Source: Aestuariivita sp049276915 (GTDB taxonomy: Bacteria > Pseudomonadota > Alphaproteobacteria > Rhodobacterales > Rhodobacteraceae). Taken from it: a stretch of 64,000 nucleotides of DNA. Numbering within the stretch: position 1 is the stretch's first letter; the number at the start of each line of letters is the position of its first letter. The translations under genes and the position numbers were made by a program. Shown piece by piece: positions 51,016 through 60,294 of the stretch. The notes under the pieces were generated by a model. The model was not told where the DNA came from. It saw nothing but the letters and a program-made list of their open reading frames with translations, and made no database searches. Location of the stretch: the NCBI RefSeq assembly GCF_049276915.1, contig NZ_JBASXK010000134.1, positions 12,973-76,972 on the forward strand, read 5' to 3'.

Positions 51016-51050
51016 GGGCCGTTGCGTACTGCAGCGGCCCTTTTCATTTT
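51016..51050 (+). terminator. Intrinsic terminator after the cytochrome c gene
   Basis: GGGCCGTTGC-gtact-GCAGCGGCCC (one G.T pair) followed by TTTTCATTTT, 25 bp past the stop. Confidence 0.85.
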
Positions 51051-51254
51051 CCGGTATCCTCAGGTCATCGCGCAACACAAAGCCACAACCGCGCCATGGT
51101 GCGGCTGGCCCGGCACTGCCTGTTTGCCGGGCTATTGCTGAAATGTGATCGCGCGTGCGCATGGAATCTCAACTTGAATGTTGGAATGGCCGCCGATTAG
51201 CTTACATCACAAGACACGGCACACTCTTGCCATTGCCACAACAGGAAGATCTGA

Positions 51255-53171
51255 ATGTCCCAAACTCGTGCCCTCGCGCGCCCCGCATCGCACCCTCGTT
51301 TGTTGAATTTTGGATTGGTTTGCCTGACCTTCGTGCTCTGTCTGGCCGGGTCTCTGAAAGCTCAGGAGACGACGACCGAAGACCTGATTACAAGCCATGG
51401 CTATTCGTTTTATGGCGACCTGACCTATCCTGCCGATTTCGAGCATTTCGCCTTCGTGAACCCGGATGCGCCCAAGGGCGGGGAAATCTCGTTCGCCGCG
51501 CTGGGGACGTTTGATTCGATGAACCCATATACCGTGAAGGGTCGGCGCGGGCAGTTGAGCTGGTCGATGTATGAAAGCCTCCTGGGCGATGGGGCTGCGG
51601 ATACCTATGGTGAAGGCTATGGTCTGCTGGCCCACAAGCTGGAGTATCCGCCGTCCAAGGATTGGGTGATCTTTCACATCCGCCCCGAGGCGCGGTTCTC
51701 GGACGGCACGCCCCTGACGGCGCATGACGTGCTGTTCTCGCATAACCTGCTGTTGGAGCAGGGGCTGCCCTCTTATGCGGCGGCGGTCAAGAAGCGCATT
51801 CCCGGTGCCGAAGTTCTGGATGATTACCGCATCAAGTTCACCTTCACCGAAGGCATTTCGCGCCGCAGCCTGATCGACCAGGTCGGTGGCGTTCCCGTCT
51901 GGTCAAAGAAATGGTTCGAGGAAACCGGCGCACGGCTGGATGAAAGCCGGCTGGAAACCTCGCCCGGATCAGGGCCCTATATGGTCGAGACGGTCGATGT
52001 GAACCGGCGCATCGTTTACAAACGCAACCCCGACTATTGGGGCAATGACCTGCCGATCAATCGCGGGCGGCATAACTTTGACCGCATTCGCGTGGAATAT
52101 TTCGGGGATGACACGGCCGCCTTCGAAGCGTTCAAGGCCGGAGAATACACCTTTCGCCAGGAAGGGGACTCCAAGAAATGGGCGACCCTCTATGACTTTC
52201 CCAAGATTGAATCCGGTGCCATCTTGAAGAAAGAGTTGCCGGATGGAACACCCCCGACGCCGTCGGGCATCGTGTTCAATCTGGGGCGTGAGCTGTTGAA
52301 GGACCGGCGTGTGCGCCAGGCGATTGCGCTTGGCTATAACTTCGAGTGGACCAACGAGTCCCTTCAGTATGGCCTGTTCAAGCAGCGCGTTTCTTTCACG
52401 CAGGACACGCCCCTGATGGCCACTGGCGTTCCAGAGGGTGCCGAGCGCGAGTTCTTGCTGTCACTGGGCGATCTGGTGCCGCCGGAACTGCTGAGCGAGC
52501 CTGCTCTGATGCCCCATACGTCGAACCCTGACCGTTTGAACGACCGCCGCAATCTGCGCACGGCAATGGGTCTTCTGGATGAGGCCGGCTGGGCGGTCGG
52601 CGATGACGGGCGTCGACGCAATGCGAATGGTGATCTGCTGCGGCTGACCTTTCTGTTCAACACCGCTCAGGAAGGAACGCTGAGCGCGGTGATGGAGAAC
52701 TTTGTCGCCAACCTCGACAAGATGGGGATCGAAGCGATCCTCGAAAAAGTCGATCCGTCGCAATACACGCTGCGCGAACGCGAACGGGATTACGATCTGA
52801 TCTTTGACAGCTATGCAGCCTTCCTTGGCACCGGGACGGGCCTGATGCAGCGCTATGGCTCGGAAGATGCGGCATTCTCGATCTTCAACCCGGCCGGTCT
52901 GGCCAGCCCGTTGGTTGACGCGATCATCGAGGCGTCGCTTCTGTCGCAAAGCACCCAAGAGGAACAGACGACGCTGCGCGCGTTGGACCGGGCATTGCGT
53001 CATGAGTTCATCATGATCCCCCTGTGGTACAATGACAGCTATTGGGTGTCATATTACGATCAGTATGAATTCCCCGAGCCCTTGCCGCCATATGCTCTGG
53101 GACAACTGGATTTCTGGTGGTACAACGCTCACAAAGCGGCCGCTCTCAAAGCCGCAGGAGCGTTGAGGTAA
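51255..53171 (+). CDS. yejA: ABC transporter substrate-binding protein (YejA type, SBP family 5)
   Basis: A 638-aa periplasmic peptide-binding protein. A signal peptide (hydrophobic core FGLVCLTFVLCLAGSLKA-QE) is followed by the mature start and YADFEHFAFVNPDAPKGG-type block, DVLFSHNLLLEQG, and GIVFNLGRELLKDRRVRQAIALGYNFEW, which are standard for YejA. It feeds oligopeptides, and in other bacteria the peptide-nucleotide antibiotic microcin C, to YejBEF. It is the first gene of a four-gene operon. Confidence 0.94.
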   Translation: MSQTRALARPASHPRLLNFGLVCLTFVLCLAGSLKAQETTTEDLITSHGYSFYGDLTYPADFEHFAFVNPDAPKGGEISFAALGTFDSMNPYTVKGRRGQLSWSMYESLLGDGAADTYGEGYGLLAHKLEYPPSKDWVIFHIRPEARFSDGTPLTAHDVLFSHNLLLEQGLPSYAAAVKKRIPGAEVLDDYRIKFTFTEGISRRSLIDQVGGVPVWSKKWFEETGARLDESRLETSPGSGPYMVETVDVNRRIVYKRNPDYWGNDLPINRGRHNFDRIRVEYFGDDTAAFEAFKAGEYTFRQEGDSKKWATLYDFPKIESGAILKKELPDGTPPTPSGIVFNLGRELLKDRRVRQAIALGYNFEWTNESLQYGLFKQRVSFTQDTPLMATGVPEGAEREFLLSLGDLVPPELLSEPALMPHTSNPDRLNDRRNLRTAMGLLDEAGWAVGDDGRRRNANGDLLRLTFLFNTAQEGTLSAVMENFVANLDKMGIEAILEKVDPSQYTLRERERDYDLIFDSYAAFLGTGTGLMQRYGSEDAAFSIFNPAGLASPLVDAIIEASLLSQSTQEEQTTLRALDRALRHEFIMIPLWYNDSYWVSYYDQYEFPEPLPPYALGQLDFWWYNAHKAAALKAAGALR

Positions 53172-53179
53172 CAGGCCCG

Positions 53180-54268
53180 ATGAGCGGCTATATTCTGCGG
53201 CGGTTGCTGCTGATCATACCGACCTTGTTCGGCATCATGCTGATCAACTTCGCATTGACGCAGTTCGTGCCGGGCGGTCCGGTCGAGCAGGCAATCGCGC
53301 GTGCGCAGGGCCAGGGCGATGTCTTTGGCTCATTCGCGGGCAACACGGGCGATGTGGGTCTGGAAGAAAGCGGGCCGGGCAATGACCAGTATATCGGCGC
53401 ACGCGGCCTGCCGCCTGAATTCATCGCACAGCTCGAGAAAGAGTTCGGCTTTGACAAACCCCCTGTCGAGCGGTTCTTCGGCATGCTGTGGAACTATATG
53501 AGACTGGATTTCGGAGACAGTTACTTTCGCTCCATCGGCGTGATCGACCTGATCATCGAAAAAATGCCGGTGTCGATCTCGCTTGGCCTGTGGTCGACGC
53601 TGATCGCCTATCTGATCTCGATCCCCTTGGGCATTCGCAAGGCGGTCAAGGACGGCACCAGCTTTGACACCTGGACCTCGGGTGCGATTATCGTGGCCTA
53701 TGCGGTGCCCGGGTTCCTGTTTGCCATCCTGTTGCTGGTTCTGTTCGCGGGCGGTTCCTATTGGCAGATCTTTCCGCTGCGCGGTCTGACCTCGGACAAT
53801 TGGGACCAGCTGAGCCTGCTGGGCAAGATCGGGGATTACTTCTGGCATATCGCATTGCCGGTTCTGGCCTCGACGATCTCGGCCTTTGCGACACTGACCT
53901 TGCTGACCAAGAACAGCTTTCTGGATGAGATCAAGAAACACTATGTGATGACGGCCCGCGCCAAGGGGCTGTCGGAATCCCGTGTGCTCTATGGGCATGT
54001 GTTCCGCAACGCCATGCTGATCGTGATCGCGGGATTTCCCGCGGTGTTCATCGGTGTGTTCTTTTCCGGCTCACTCATCATCGAGACGATCTTTTCGCTG
54101 GATGGTCTGGGACGGCTTGGGTTCGAGGCCGCGGTGGCGCGCGATTATCCCATCGTGTTCGGCACCCTGTTCATCTTTGGCCTGATCGGGCTTGTGGTGG
54201 GGATCCTGTCCGACCTGATGTATGTGCTGGTGGATCCGCGCATCGACTTTGAGAGGAGGGAGGGCTGA
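53180..54268 (+). CDS. yejB: ABC transporter permease YejB
   Basis: A 362-aa permease of the oligopeptide type, starting MSGYILRRLLLIIPTLFGIMLINFAL (ATG at 53180; an upstream open extension inside yejA is rejected). It has the EAA-like loop (KHYVMTARAKGLSESRVLYGHVFRNA) contacting the ATPase, and a long periplasmic loop after TM1. The stop overlaps the start of yejE by 1 bp. Confidence 0.95.
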   Translation: MSGYILRRLLLIIPTLFGIMLINFALTQFVPGGPVEQAIARAQGQGDVFGSFAGNTGDVGLEESGPGNDQYIGARGLPPEFIAQLEKEFGFDKPPVERFFGMLWNYMRLDFGDSYFRSIGVIDLIIEKMPVSISLGLWSTLIAYLISIPLGIRKAVKDGTSFDTWTSGAIIVAYAVPGFLFAILLLVLFAGGSYWQIFPLRGLTSDNWDQLSLLGKIGDYFWHIALPVLASTISAFATLTLLTKNSFLDEIKKHYVMTARAKGLSESRVLYGHVFRNAMLIVIAGFPAVFIGVFFSGSLIIETIFSLDGLGRLGFEAAVARDYPIVFGTLFIFGLIGLVVGILSDLMYVLVDPRIDFERREG

Positions 54269-55374
54269 TGGCGCTCTCCGCCCTCAATCAGCGCCGCTGG
54301 CGCAATTTCAAACGCAACCGGCGCGCATATTGGTCCATGTGGATTTTCGGCGTGCTGTTCGGGCTGTCGCTGTTTGCCGAGTTCCTGGCCTATGACAAGC
54401 CGATCCTTGTGCGCTATCAGGGCGAGTTCTATACGCCGATCTGGAATTTCTACCCCGAAACCGATTTTGGCGGCGATTTCCAGACCGAGGCGGTCTATCG
54501 CGACCCCGAAGTTCAGTGCCTGATCATCACCGGCGGGCTTGATCTGTGTTTCGATGATCCCGAAGCCTATATCGAGGATGCGGCAGACGGCGTCATCGAC
54601 GGAGAGGTGATCAACAAAGGCTGGATGATCTGGCCGCTGATCCCCTATTCCTATGACACCCCGGTGGATCGCCCCGGCGCAGCCCCGCTGCCGCCCAATG
54701 GCGAGAACTGGCTGGGAACGGATGACACAAAGCGCGATGTGATGGCGCGGGTGATCCACGGGTTCCGCCTGTCGGTGGCCTTTACGCTGATGGTGACGGC
54801 GGCCTCGACCCTCGTCGGGATCGCGGCGGGGGCTGTGCAGGGCTATTTCGGCGGCTGGCTGGATCTGATCTTTCAGCGCTTCATCGAGATCTGGACGGCG
54901 ACTCCGTTCCTTTATGTCATCATCATCATGTTCGCAATCCTGGGGCGAAGTTTCTGGCTGCTGGTGTTCTTGTTGATCATCTTCAGTTGGACCGCCCTTG
55001 TGGGCGTGGTGCGGGCGGAATTCCTGCGCGCGCGAAATCTGGAATATGTCCGCGCGGCCAAGGCGCTGGGTGTGAGCAACCTGACGATCATGTTCCGCCA
55101 CATGCTGCCCAATGCGATGGTGGCGACACTGACCATGCTGCCGTTCATCGTCACAGGCACGATCGGAACACTGGCGTCGCTGGACTTTCTGGGTTTCGGC
55201 CTGCCGTCCTCGGCGCCCTCTCTGGGTGAGCTGACCTTGCAGGCCAAAGAGAACCTGCAGGCCCCCTGGCTGGCCTTCACCGCGTTCTTTGCCTTTGCGA
55301 TCATGCTGTCCTTGCTGGTCTTCATCTTCGAGGGCATCCGCGATGCGTTCGATCCCAGAAAGACATTCTCATGA
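54268..55374 (+). CDS. yejE: ABC transporter permease YejE
   Basis: A 368-aa permease with the OppC/YejE N-terminal segment RRWRNFKRNRRAYWSMWIFG, a large periplasmic insert (EFYTPIWNFYPETDFGGDF), and the coupling loop EYVRAAKALGVSNLTIMFRHMLPNA. It pairs with YejB to form the membrane channel. It overlaps yejB by 1 bp and yejF by 4 bp, which indicates tight translational coupling. Confidence 0.95.
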   Translation: MALSALNQRRWRNFKRNRRAYWSMWIFGVLFGLSLFAEFLAYDKPILVRYQGEFYTPIWNFYPETDFGGDFQTEAVYRDPEVQCLIITGGLDLCFDDPEAYIEDAADGVIDGEVINKGWMIWPLIPYSYDTPVDRPGAAPLPPNGENWLGTDDTKRDVMARVIHGFRLSVAFTLMVTAASTLVGIAAGAVQGYFGGWLDLIFQRFIEIWTATPFLYVIIIMFAILGRSFWLLVFLLIIFSWTALVGVVRAEFLRARNLEYVRAAKALGVSNLTIMFRHMLPNAMVATLTMLPFIVTGTIGTLASLDFLGFGLPSSAPSLGELTLQAKENLQAPWLAFTAFFAFAIMLSLLVFIFEGIRDAFDPRKTFS

Positions 55375-56951
55375 CGGCCATTCTCGAGGTCAAAGACCTG
55401 CGCGTCGCCTTTCGCCAGGATGGCAAGCTGACCGAAGCGGTGCGCGGCGTCAGCTTTACCCTGGACCGGGGTGAGACGGTCGCCCTGGTCGGTGAAAGCG
55501 GGTCGGGCAAGTCGGTGACCGCGCTCTCGACGGTGTCGTTGCTGGGCGACAGCGCACAGGTGTCGGGATCCGTCACCTATGACGGGCAAGAGATGATCGG
55601 CGCGGACGAAAGGCGTCTGCGCACTGTGCGGGGCAATGATATCAGCTTCATTTTCCAGGAGCCGATGACCTCTCTAAATCCGCTGCACACGATCGAAAAG
55701 CAGCTTCGCGAATCCCTGGCGCTGCATCAGGGGCTGGTGGATGCCGAAGCACGGGTGCGGATCATCGAGCTTTTGGAAAAGGTCGGTATCCGCGACGCGG
55801 AAAGCCGTCTGGGGGCCTATCCGCATCAGCTGTCCGGTGGGCAGAGACAACGGGTCATGATCGCCATGGCGCTGTCCAACAAGCCCGACATCCTGATCGC
55901 GGATGAGCCGACAACCGCGCTGGACGTGACCATTCAGGCGCAAATCCTCGAGTTGCTGGCCGAACTCAAGGCCGAGGAAGACATGGGGCTTTTGTTCATC
56001 ACCCATGATCTGGGTGTCGTGCGCCGGATTGCCGATCGGGTCTGCGTGATGAAGGACGGCGAGATCGTCGAAACCGGCCCGACCGCCGAGATTTTCGCCA
56101 ACCCGCAGCACCCCTATACGCAAAAGCTCCTTGCGGCCGAACCAAGCGGATCGCCGGATCCGGTGAGTGGCAGCTCCGAGGAGATCGTCAGCACGCAGAA
56201 CCTCAAGGTCTGGTTCCCCATTCAGGCGGGGTTCCTCAAGCGTACGGTGGGATATGTCAAAGCGGTCAACGATACGACCCTGTCGATCCGCGCCGGCGAG
56301 ACATTGGGCATTGTCGGGGAATCCGGGTCGGGCAAGACCACACTGGCCCTGGCGATCATGCGCCTGATCGGCTCCGAGGGCGGGATCACCTTTCAGGGTC
56401 AGGATATCCGCCAATGGTCCACGCGCGAGTTGCGGCGCTTGCGCAAGGATATGCAGATCGTGTTTCAGGATCCCTTCGGCTCACTGAGCCCACGGATGAC
56501 CTGTTTCCAGATCATCTCGGAAGGTCTGGCGATCCACAAGGTCGACCCCGAGCGCAATGCGCGCGAGCTGGTGGCCGAAGCGATGGTGGAAACCGGCCTG
56601 GATCCGGCCGCGATGGATCGCTATCCCCATGAATTCTCGGGCGGGCAACGTCAGCGCATCGCGATCGCGCGGGCGATGGTGCTGCGGCCGCGGTTGCTGG
56701 TGCTGGATGAGCCGACCTCGGCCCTGGACATGACCGTGCAGGTGCAGATCGTCGACCTGTTGCGCAAACTGCAGGTGAAATACGGGCTGGCCTATCTGTT
56801 CATCAGCCATGACCTCAAGGTGGTGCGCGCGATGAGCCACAAGATGATCGTGATGAAACAGGGCGATGTGGTCGAGTTCGGTCAGGCCGAGGCTTTGTTC
56901 ACGGATCCCCAGAACGCTTATACCCGCACCTTGCTCGCTGCGGCGAGCTGA
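55371..56951 (+). CDS. yejF: ABC transporter ATP-binding protein YejF (duplicated ATPase)
   Basis: A 526-aa fused double ATPase. Each half has a Walker A (GESGSGKSV about 42-50 and GESGSGKTT about 315-323), an ABC signature (LSGGQRQRVMIAMAL; FSGGQRQRIAIARAM) and Walker B (LIADEPTTALD; LVLDEPTSALD). The oligopeptide-type C-terminal helix after each core is short. It powers YejBE. Its ATG overlaps the yejE stop by 4 bp. Confidence 0.96.
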   Translation: MTAILEVKDLRVAFRQDGKLTEAVRGVSFTLDRGETVALVGESGSGKSVTALSTVSLLGDSAQVSGSVTYDGQEMIGADERRLRTVRGNDISFIFQEPMTSLNPLHTIEKQLRESLALHQGLVDAEARVRIIELLEKVGIRDAESRLGAYPHQLSGGQRQRVMIAMALSNKPDILIADEPTTALDVTIQAQILELLAELKAEEDMGLLFITHDLGVVRRIADRVCVMKDGEIVETGPTAEIFANPQHPYTQKLLAAEPSGSPDPVSGSSEEIVSTQNLKVWFPIQAGFLKRTVGYVKAVNDTTLSIRAGETLGIVGESGSGKTTLALAIMRLIGSEGGITFQGQDIRQWSTRELRRLRKDMQIVFQDPFGSLSPRMTCFQIISEGLAIHKVDPERNARELVAEAMVETGLDPAAMDRYPHEFSGGQRQRIAIARAMVLRPRLLVLDEPTSALDMTVQVQIVDLLRKLQVKYGLAYLFISHDLKVVRAMSHKMIVMKQGDVVEFGQAEALFTDPQNAYTRTLLAAAS

Positions 56952-57020
56952 GGAGGGGGCGCTGCCCCCGTCCCTTCGGGACTCCCCCGGGAGTATTTCT
57001 CACCAGAAAGAGGCAGGCGG
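56952..57020 (+). repeat. Intergenic repeat element, copy C
   Basis: GGGGGC-gct-GCCCCC and GTCCC-ttc-GGGAC hairpins, then CCCGGGAGTATTTCTCACCAGAAAGAGG, between convergent yejF and hemN. It shares GTCCCTTCGGG with copy A and GTATTT...ACCAGAAAGA with copy B. The hairpins could end both transcripts, but there is no U-tract directly after them. Confidence 0.6.
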
Positions 57021-57035
57021 AAGTCCCGCGCGATC

Positions 57036-58391
57036 TCAGATCGCCGAGGAGTGCCCCGCCTTGCTGAGGTCATAGGCGTCAAAGACGCGGGCGATCATCC
57101 GGGTCAGGGGACGGGCCTCATGAGGCACGAACAGCCCGTCTTCCGTCAGCTTGATCATGCCGGGAAAGGCGCTGTTCGCCTGGTCGAGAAGGGCGTTCAG
57201 CTTTGTGCGGGAGATGTCGAAGTCGCGCAGGATCTCGGCGGCATCTATGCGGAAGTCGCACATCAGCGCTTCGATCAGGCGGGCGCGCAGCAGATCGTCG
57301 CCCTTGAAGGCATGGCCGCGCGAGACGGAAAACTTGCCCTGGCGCACTTCGCCCACATGTTTGCCGGTCGACGGCGCGTTTTGCGCGAAGCCTTGCGGGA
57401 ATTTCGAGATGGCGGAGGCACCCACGCCGATCAGAACGCCACTGGTGTCATCGGTATAGCCCTGGAAGTTGCGCCGCAGAGTGCCGGCGTCCAGCGCCTT
57501 GGTCATGCTGTCCTCGGGGCGGGCAAAATGGTCGATGCCGATTTCGCGGTAGCCATCCCACATGAAGAGGCGGCGCGCGGTCTCGAACAGAGCGAGCCGT
57601 TCTTCCGGCGTGGGCAGCGTGTCAGAGGGTATCATCGTCTGGCGTCTGGCCATCCAGGGCACATGGGCATAGCCATAGAGCGCCACGCGGTCGGGATTGA
57701 GCGACAACAGTTTCTGCACGCTTTCCGTCATGCGCCTTTGCGATTGGTTGGGCAGGCCGAAGAGAATGTCGGCGTTCAGGCTGTGGATGCCGCGCGCGCG
57801 CAGCATGTCAGCGGCGTCACGGGTCACGTCAAAGCTTTGAATGCGCCCGATGGTCTTTTGGATCTCGGCATCGAAATCCTGCACGCCGATCGAGGCGCGG
57901 TTCATGCCCGCTGCGGCCAGGGCGTCAACGCGGGCTTCGTCGATCTCGTTCGGGTCGATCTCGACCGAGAACTCATAGTCGTCCGCCAGCGGGGCCAGAT
58001 CGGCGATCGCCTCGGCCAGTTCGCTCATCATGTCGGGTTGCAGCAAGGTGGGGGTGCCGCCGCCCCAGTGCAGGCGCGAGAGGCTCACACCCGCTGGCAG
58101 ATGTTGCTTGAGCAGGCTGAGTTCCTGTTTGAGCGTCTCCAGATAGGCGATGACCGGTTTGTCCGTCTGTGTCCCTTGGGTTCTGCAGGCGCAGAACCAG
58201 CACAGCCGCCGACAAAAGGGGACATGGATGTACAGAGATATCTGTCCGTTTTCGGGAATCCGGGAGATCCAATCCATGAACTGGATCGGGCCGACATCTT
58301 CGTTGAAATGCGGGGCCGTCGGGTAGCTTGTGTACCGTGGCACACGCGCGTCAAATAGCCCGAGCTTGGACAATTGCGAAGTTTTCATCAT
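57036..58391 (-). CDS. hemN: Oxygen-independent coproporphyrinogen III oxidase
   Basis: A 451-aa radical-SAM enzyme. The cluster motif is C60-x3-C64-x2-C67 in YIHVPFCRRLCWFCACR, with the HemN C69 also present. HWGGGTPTLL and EIDPNEID follow as usual. It converts coproporphyrinogen III to protoporphyrinogen IX under low oxygen. The gene is divergent from fnrL across a 62-bp gap that contains an FNR box 35 bp from its ATG, consistent with low-oxygen induction. Confidence 0.96.
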   Translation of the reverse strand: MMKTSQLSKLGLFDARVPRYTSYPTAPHFNEDVGPIQFMDWISRIPENGQISLYIHVPFCRRLCWFCACRTQGTQTDKPVIAYLETLKQELSLLKQHLPAGVSLSRLHWGGGTPTLLQPDMMSELAEAIADLAPLADDYEFSVEIDPNEIDEARVDALAAAGMNRASIGVQDFDAEIQKTIGRIQSFDVTRDAADMLRARGIHSLNADILFGLPNQSQRRMTESVQKLLSLNPDRVALYGYAHVPWMARRQTMIPSDTLPTPEERLALFETARRLFMWDGYREIGIDHFARPEDSMTKALDAGTLRRNFQGYTDDTSGVLIGVGASAISKFPQGFAQNAPSTGKHVGEVRQGKFSVSRGHAFKGDDLLRARLIEALMCDFRIDAAEILRDFDISRTKLNALLDQANSAFPGMIKLTEDGLFVPHEARPLTRMIARVFDAYDLSKAGHSSAI

Positions 58392-58425
58392 CTGAGTATC
58401 CTAGTCATGGGTCGGGGCCGAAACT

Positions 58426-58439
58426 TTGACCCAGATCAA
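58426..58439. promoter_or_regulatory. FNR box between hemN and fnrL
   Basis: TTGAC-CCAG-ATCAA fits the FNR consensus TTGAY-N4-RTCAA. It is 35 bp upstream of hemN and only 15 bp from the fnrL ATG, so FnrL could activate hemN and also limit its own transcription. Confidence 0.82.
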
Positions 58440-58453
58440 GTTTGGAAGTACGC

Positions 58454-59194
58454 ATGAGTGTGAATCACGCCCTGTCTCAGGAATGCTCTGACTGCCCGAT
58501 CAGACATCGCGCCGTCTGTGCCCGATGCGAGAGCGACGAGCTCGATCGGCTGGAAGAGATAAAGTATTACCGCAGCTTCGAGGCGGGCCAGACAGTGATG
58601 TGGTCCGGTGACAAGATGGATTTTGTCGGATCGGTGGTGTCGGGAATCGCCTCGCTGACGCAAACCATGGAAGATGGGCGCACGCAGATGGTGGGTCTTC
58701 TTCTGCCGTCGGATTTCGTCGGGCGGCCCGGGCGTGATGGCGCGGCCTATGATGTTGTGGCGACCACTGATCTGGTGATGTGCTGTTTTCGCAAGAAGCC
58801 CTTCGAAGAGATGATGAATGATACGCCGCATATCGCGCATCGTCTGTTGGAAATGACCCTGGACGAGTTGGACGCCGCGCGCGAATGGATGCTGGTTCTT
58901 GGTCGCAAGACAGCGCGCGAAAAGATCGCCAGCCTTCTGAGCATTTTCGCGCGTCGGGATGCGACGCTGAATTTCTCGGCGGGGAAGAACAAGGTGGTGT
59001 TTGATCTGCCACTGACGCGCGAGGCGATGGCGGATTATCTTGGCCTGACGCTGGAAACGGTGAGCCGGCAGATTTCCGCGCTCAAGAATGATCAGGTGAT
59101 TGTGCTGGAAGGCAAGCGCCACGTCACAGTGCCGGACATGAACCGCCTTCTGGATGAAGCCGGAGATGACAGTGACGGCGGTCTGCTGAACTGA
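58454..59194 (+). CDS. fnrL: Oxygen-sensing regulator FnrL
   Basis: A 246-aa CRP/FNR-family regulator. ATG at 58454 has GGAAG 5 nt upstream; a TTG at 58442 is less likely. Four N-terminal cysteines, C11, C14, C22, C25 (CSDCPIRHRAVCARC), plus the CC pair in DLVMCCFRK provide the oxygen-labile 4Fe-4S ligands. The C-terminal HTH reads LETVSRQISAL with the E-x-x-S-R contacts for the TTGAT half-site. It lies within its own presumed regulon (hemN, uspA, ccoNOQP). Confidence 0.95.
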   Translation: MSVNHALSQECSDCPIRHRAVCARCESDELDRLEEIKYYRSFEAGQTVMWSGDKMDFVGSVVSGIASLTQTMEDGRTQMVGLLLPSDFVGRPGRDGAAYDVVATTDLVMCCFRKKPFEEMMNDTPHIAHRLLEMTLDELDAAREWMLVLGRKTAREKIASLLSIFARRDATLNFSAGKNKVVFDLPLTREAMADYLGLTLETVSRQISALKNDQVIVLEGKRHVTVPDMNRLLDEAGDDSDGGLLN

Positions 59195-59204
59195 GGATCA
59201 GCCC

Positions 59205-59232
59205 AGGCCTCCCTTCGCATGAAGGAAGGCCT
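59205..59232. terminator. Bidirectional terminator between fnrL and the Usp gene
   Basis: AGGCCTCCCTTC-gcat-GAAGGAAGGCCT, a 12-bp stem with one mismatch, between two convergent stops; GATTTGCTTG follows on the plus strand. Confidence 0.72.
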
Positions 59233-59247
59233 GATTTGCTTGCAACA

Positions 59248-60087
59248 TCAATGCGCCATGAGGACCGGCACGGTTGCCTGTTCCAGCATGTGCCGGGTGG
59301 CCCCACCCAGAATGGCTTCGCGGAAGCGTGAATGGCCATAGGCTCCCATCACGATCATCTCGGCGCTCTTGTCCTGAACATGCCGGTTCAGCACGTCCGA
59401 GACCCGTGGCAGGGTTTTGGACAAGACGTCAATCTCGCAGGCGACGCCGTGGCGTGCCAGCATCTGGCTCAGCAAACCGCCGGGATCCGAGCGTTCCGGG
59501 CCGTGTTGGGGCGGATCGATCACGACGATGCGCACAAGCTCGGCCTGTTTGAGAAACGGCATCGCGGCCCGGATGGCAGAAAGGGCCTCCTTGCTCTGGT
59601 TCCAGGCAATGATGATGTTCTGAGGTGTCGGATTGGGGTCAAGATCATCCGGCACCACCAGCACGGCAGCGTCTGCGTCAAAAAGCGCAGCCTCGACCAG
59701 AGGTTCAAGCTCGGCACCGTGTTCGGAGCCATAGGGTTTGGGCAAGACCACAAGATCGCTGAAGCGCGCGTGCAGCGCGACATGGCGCGCAAGATCGCCA
59801 AAAGCGGCGACCCCTGCATCTGCTGACCAACGCACGTCAGATCTTGCCAGCCGCTCCTTTGTCAGCTTGAGCAGTTCATCGGCCTCGGCATGTGCCCGGG
59901 TCAGAGTTTCCTGCAAAATCATGGCATTGGCACCTGCATAATAGTATCCCGTCTGGGTGCGATCCACGCCAAGGCAGAGGGCCTCGACATGGGCATCCTG
60001 TGCGAGGGCCAGGGCCGTGATATGGTCCAGCGGGGCCTTCGCCATGCCCGCATCTGTGATCACCGTAAGCAGAGATTTGTAAGCCAT
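59248..60087 (-). CDS. Universal stress protein (tandem UspA domains)
   Basis: A 279-aa cytosolic protein with two Usp-type halves. The second ends in the ATP-binding signature GAYGHSRFREAILGGATRHML; the first half has lost the G-x2-G-x9-G motif and so probably serves as a dimerisation/pseudo-domain. Placement beside fnrL and ccoN, with an FNR box 70 bp upstream, suggests it is part of the low-oxygen response. Confidence 0.92.
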   Translation of the reverse strand: MAYKSLLTVITDAGMAKAPLDHITALALAQDAHVEALCLGVDRTQTGYYYAGANAMILQETLTRAHAEADELLKLTKERLARSDVRWSADAGVAAFGDLARHVALHARFSDLVVLPKPYGSEHGAELEPLVEAALFDADAAVLVVPDDLDPNPTPQNIIIAWNQSKEALSAIRAAMPFLKQAELVRIVVIDPPQHGPERSDPGGLLSQMLARHGVACEIDVLSKTLPRVSDVLNRHVQDKSAEMIVMGAYGHSRFREAILGGATRHMLEQATVPVLMAH

Positions 60088-60105
60088 TGTTCTTGGTCTC
60101 CCATA

Positions 60106-60123
60106 CTTGAACTGGTCTTCAAG
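60106..60123. repeat. CTTGAA-N6-TTCAAG inverted repeat upstream of the Usp gene
   Basis: Perfect 6-bp dyad with a 6-nt spacer, 19 bp upstream of the Usp start. The spacer length differs from FNR sites (N4), so a different regulator, or an mRNA hairpin, is possible. Confidence 0.45.
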
Positions 60124-60156
60124 TCACCAATCTATCACCGAATTCGAGACCTCATG

Positions 60157-60170
60157 TTGATGCGCGTCAA
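60157..60170. promoter_or_regulatory. FNR box proximal to the Usp gene
   Basis: TTGAT-GCGC-GTCAA, a good match to TTGAY-N4-RTCAA, centred about 76 bp upstream of the Usp ATG and about 131 bp upstream of ccoN. Confidence 0.82.
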
Positions 60171-60188
60171 AACCTGCGGCTGAAATGC

Positions 60189-60202
60189 TTGATTCAGATC
60201 AA
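60189..60202. promoter_or_regulatory. FNR box proximal to ccoN
   Basis: TTGAT-TCAG-ATCAA, a full match, 93 bp upstream of the ccoN ATG. This is the expected position for FnrL activation of the cbb3 oxidase operon. Confidence 0.88.
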
Positions 60203-60294
60203 AGCGTTCACCCCACGCCTCGGGCGATCAAGCTCCCAGTCTAATCCGTTCGCTGCGGCACACGAATCGCACGAACACGACGAAGGGACGAGTT

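Noticed and set aside
58442..58454. TTG at 58442 as fnrL start
   Set aside because: It precedes the GGAAG ribosome site, whereas ATG 58454 is properly spaced.
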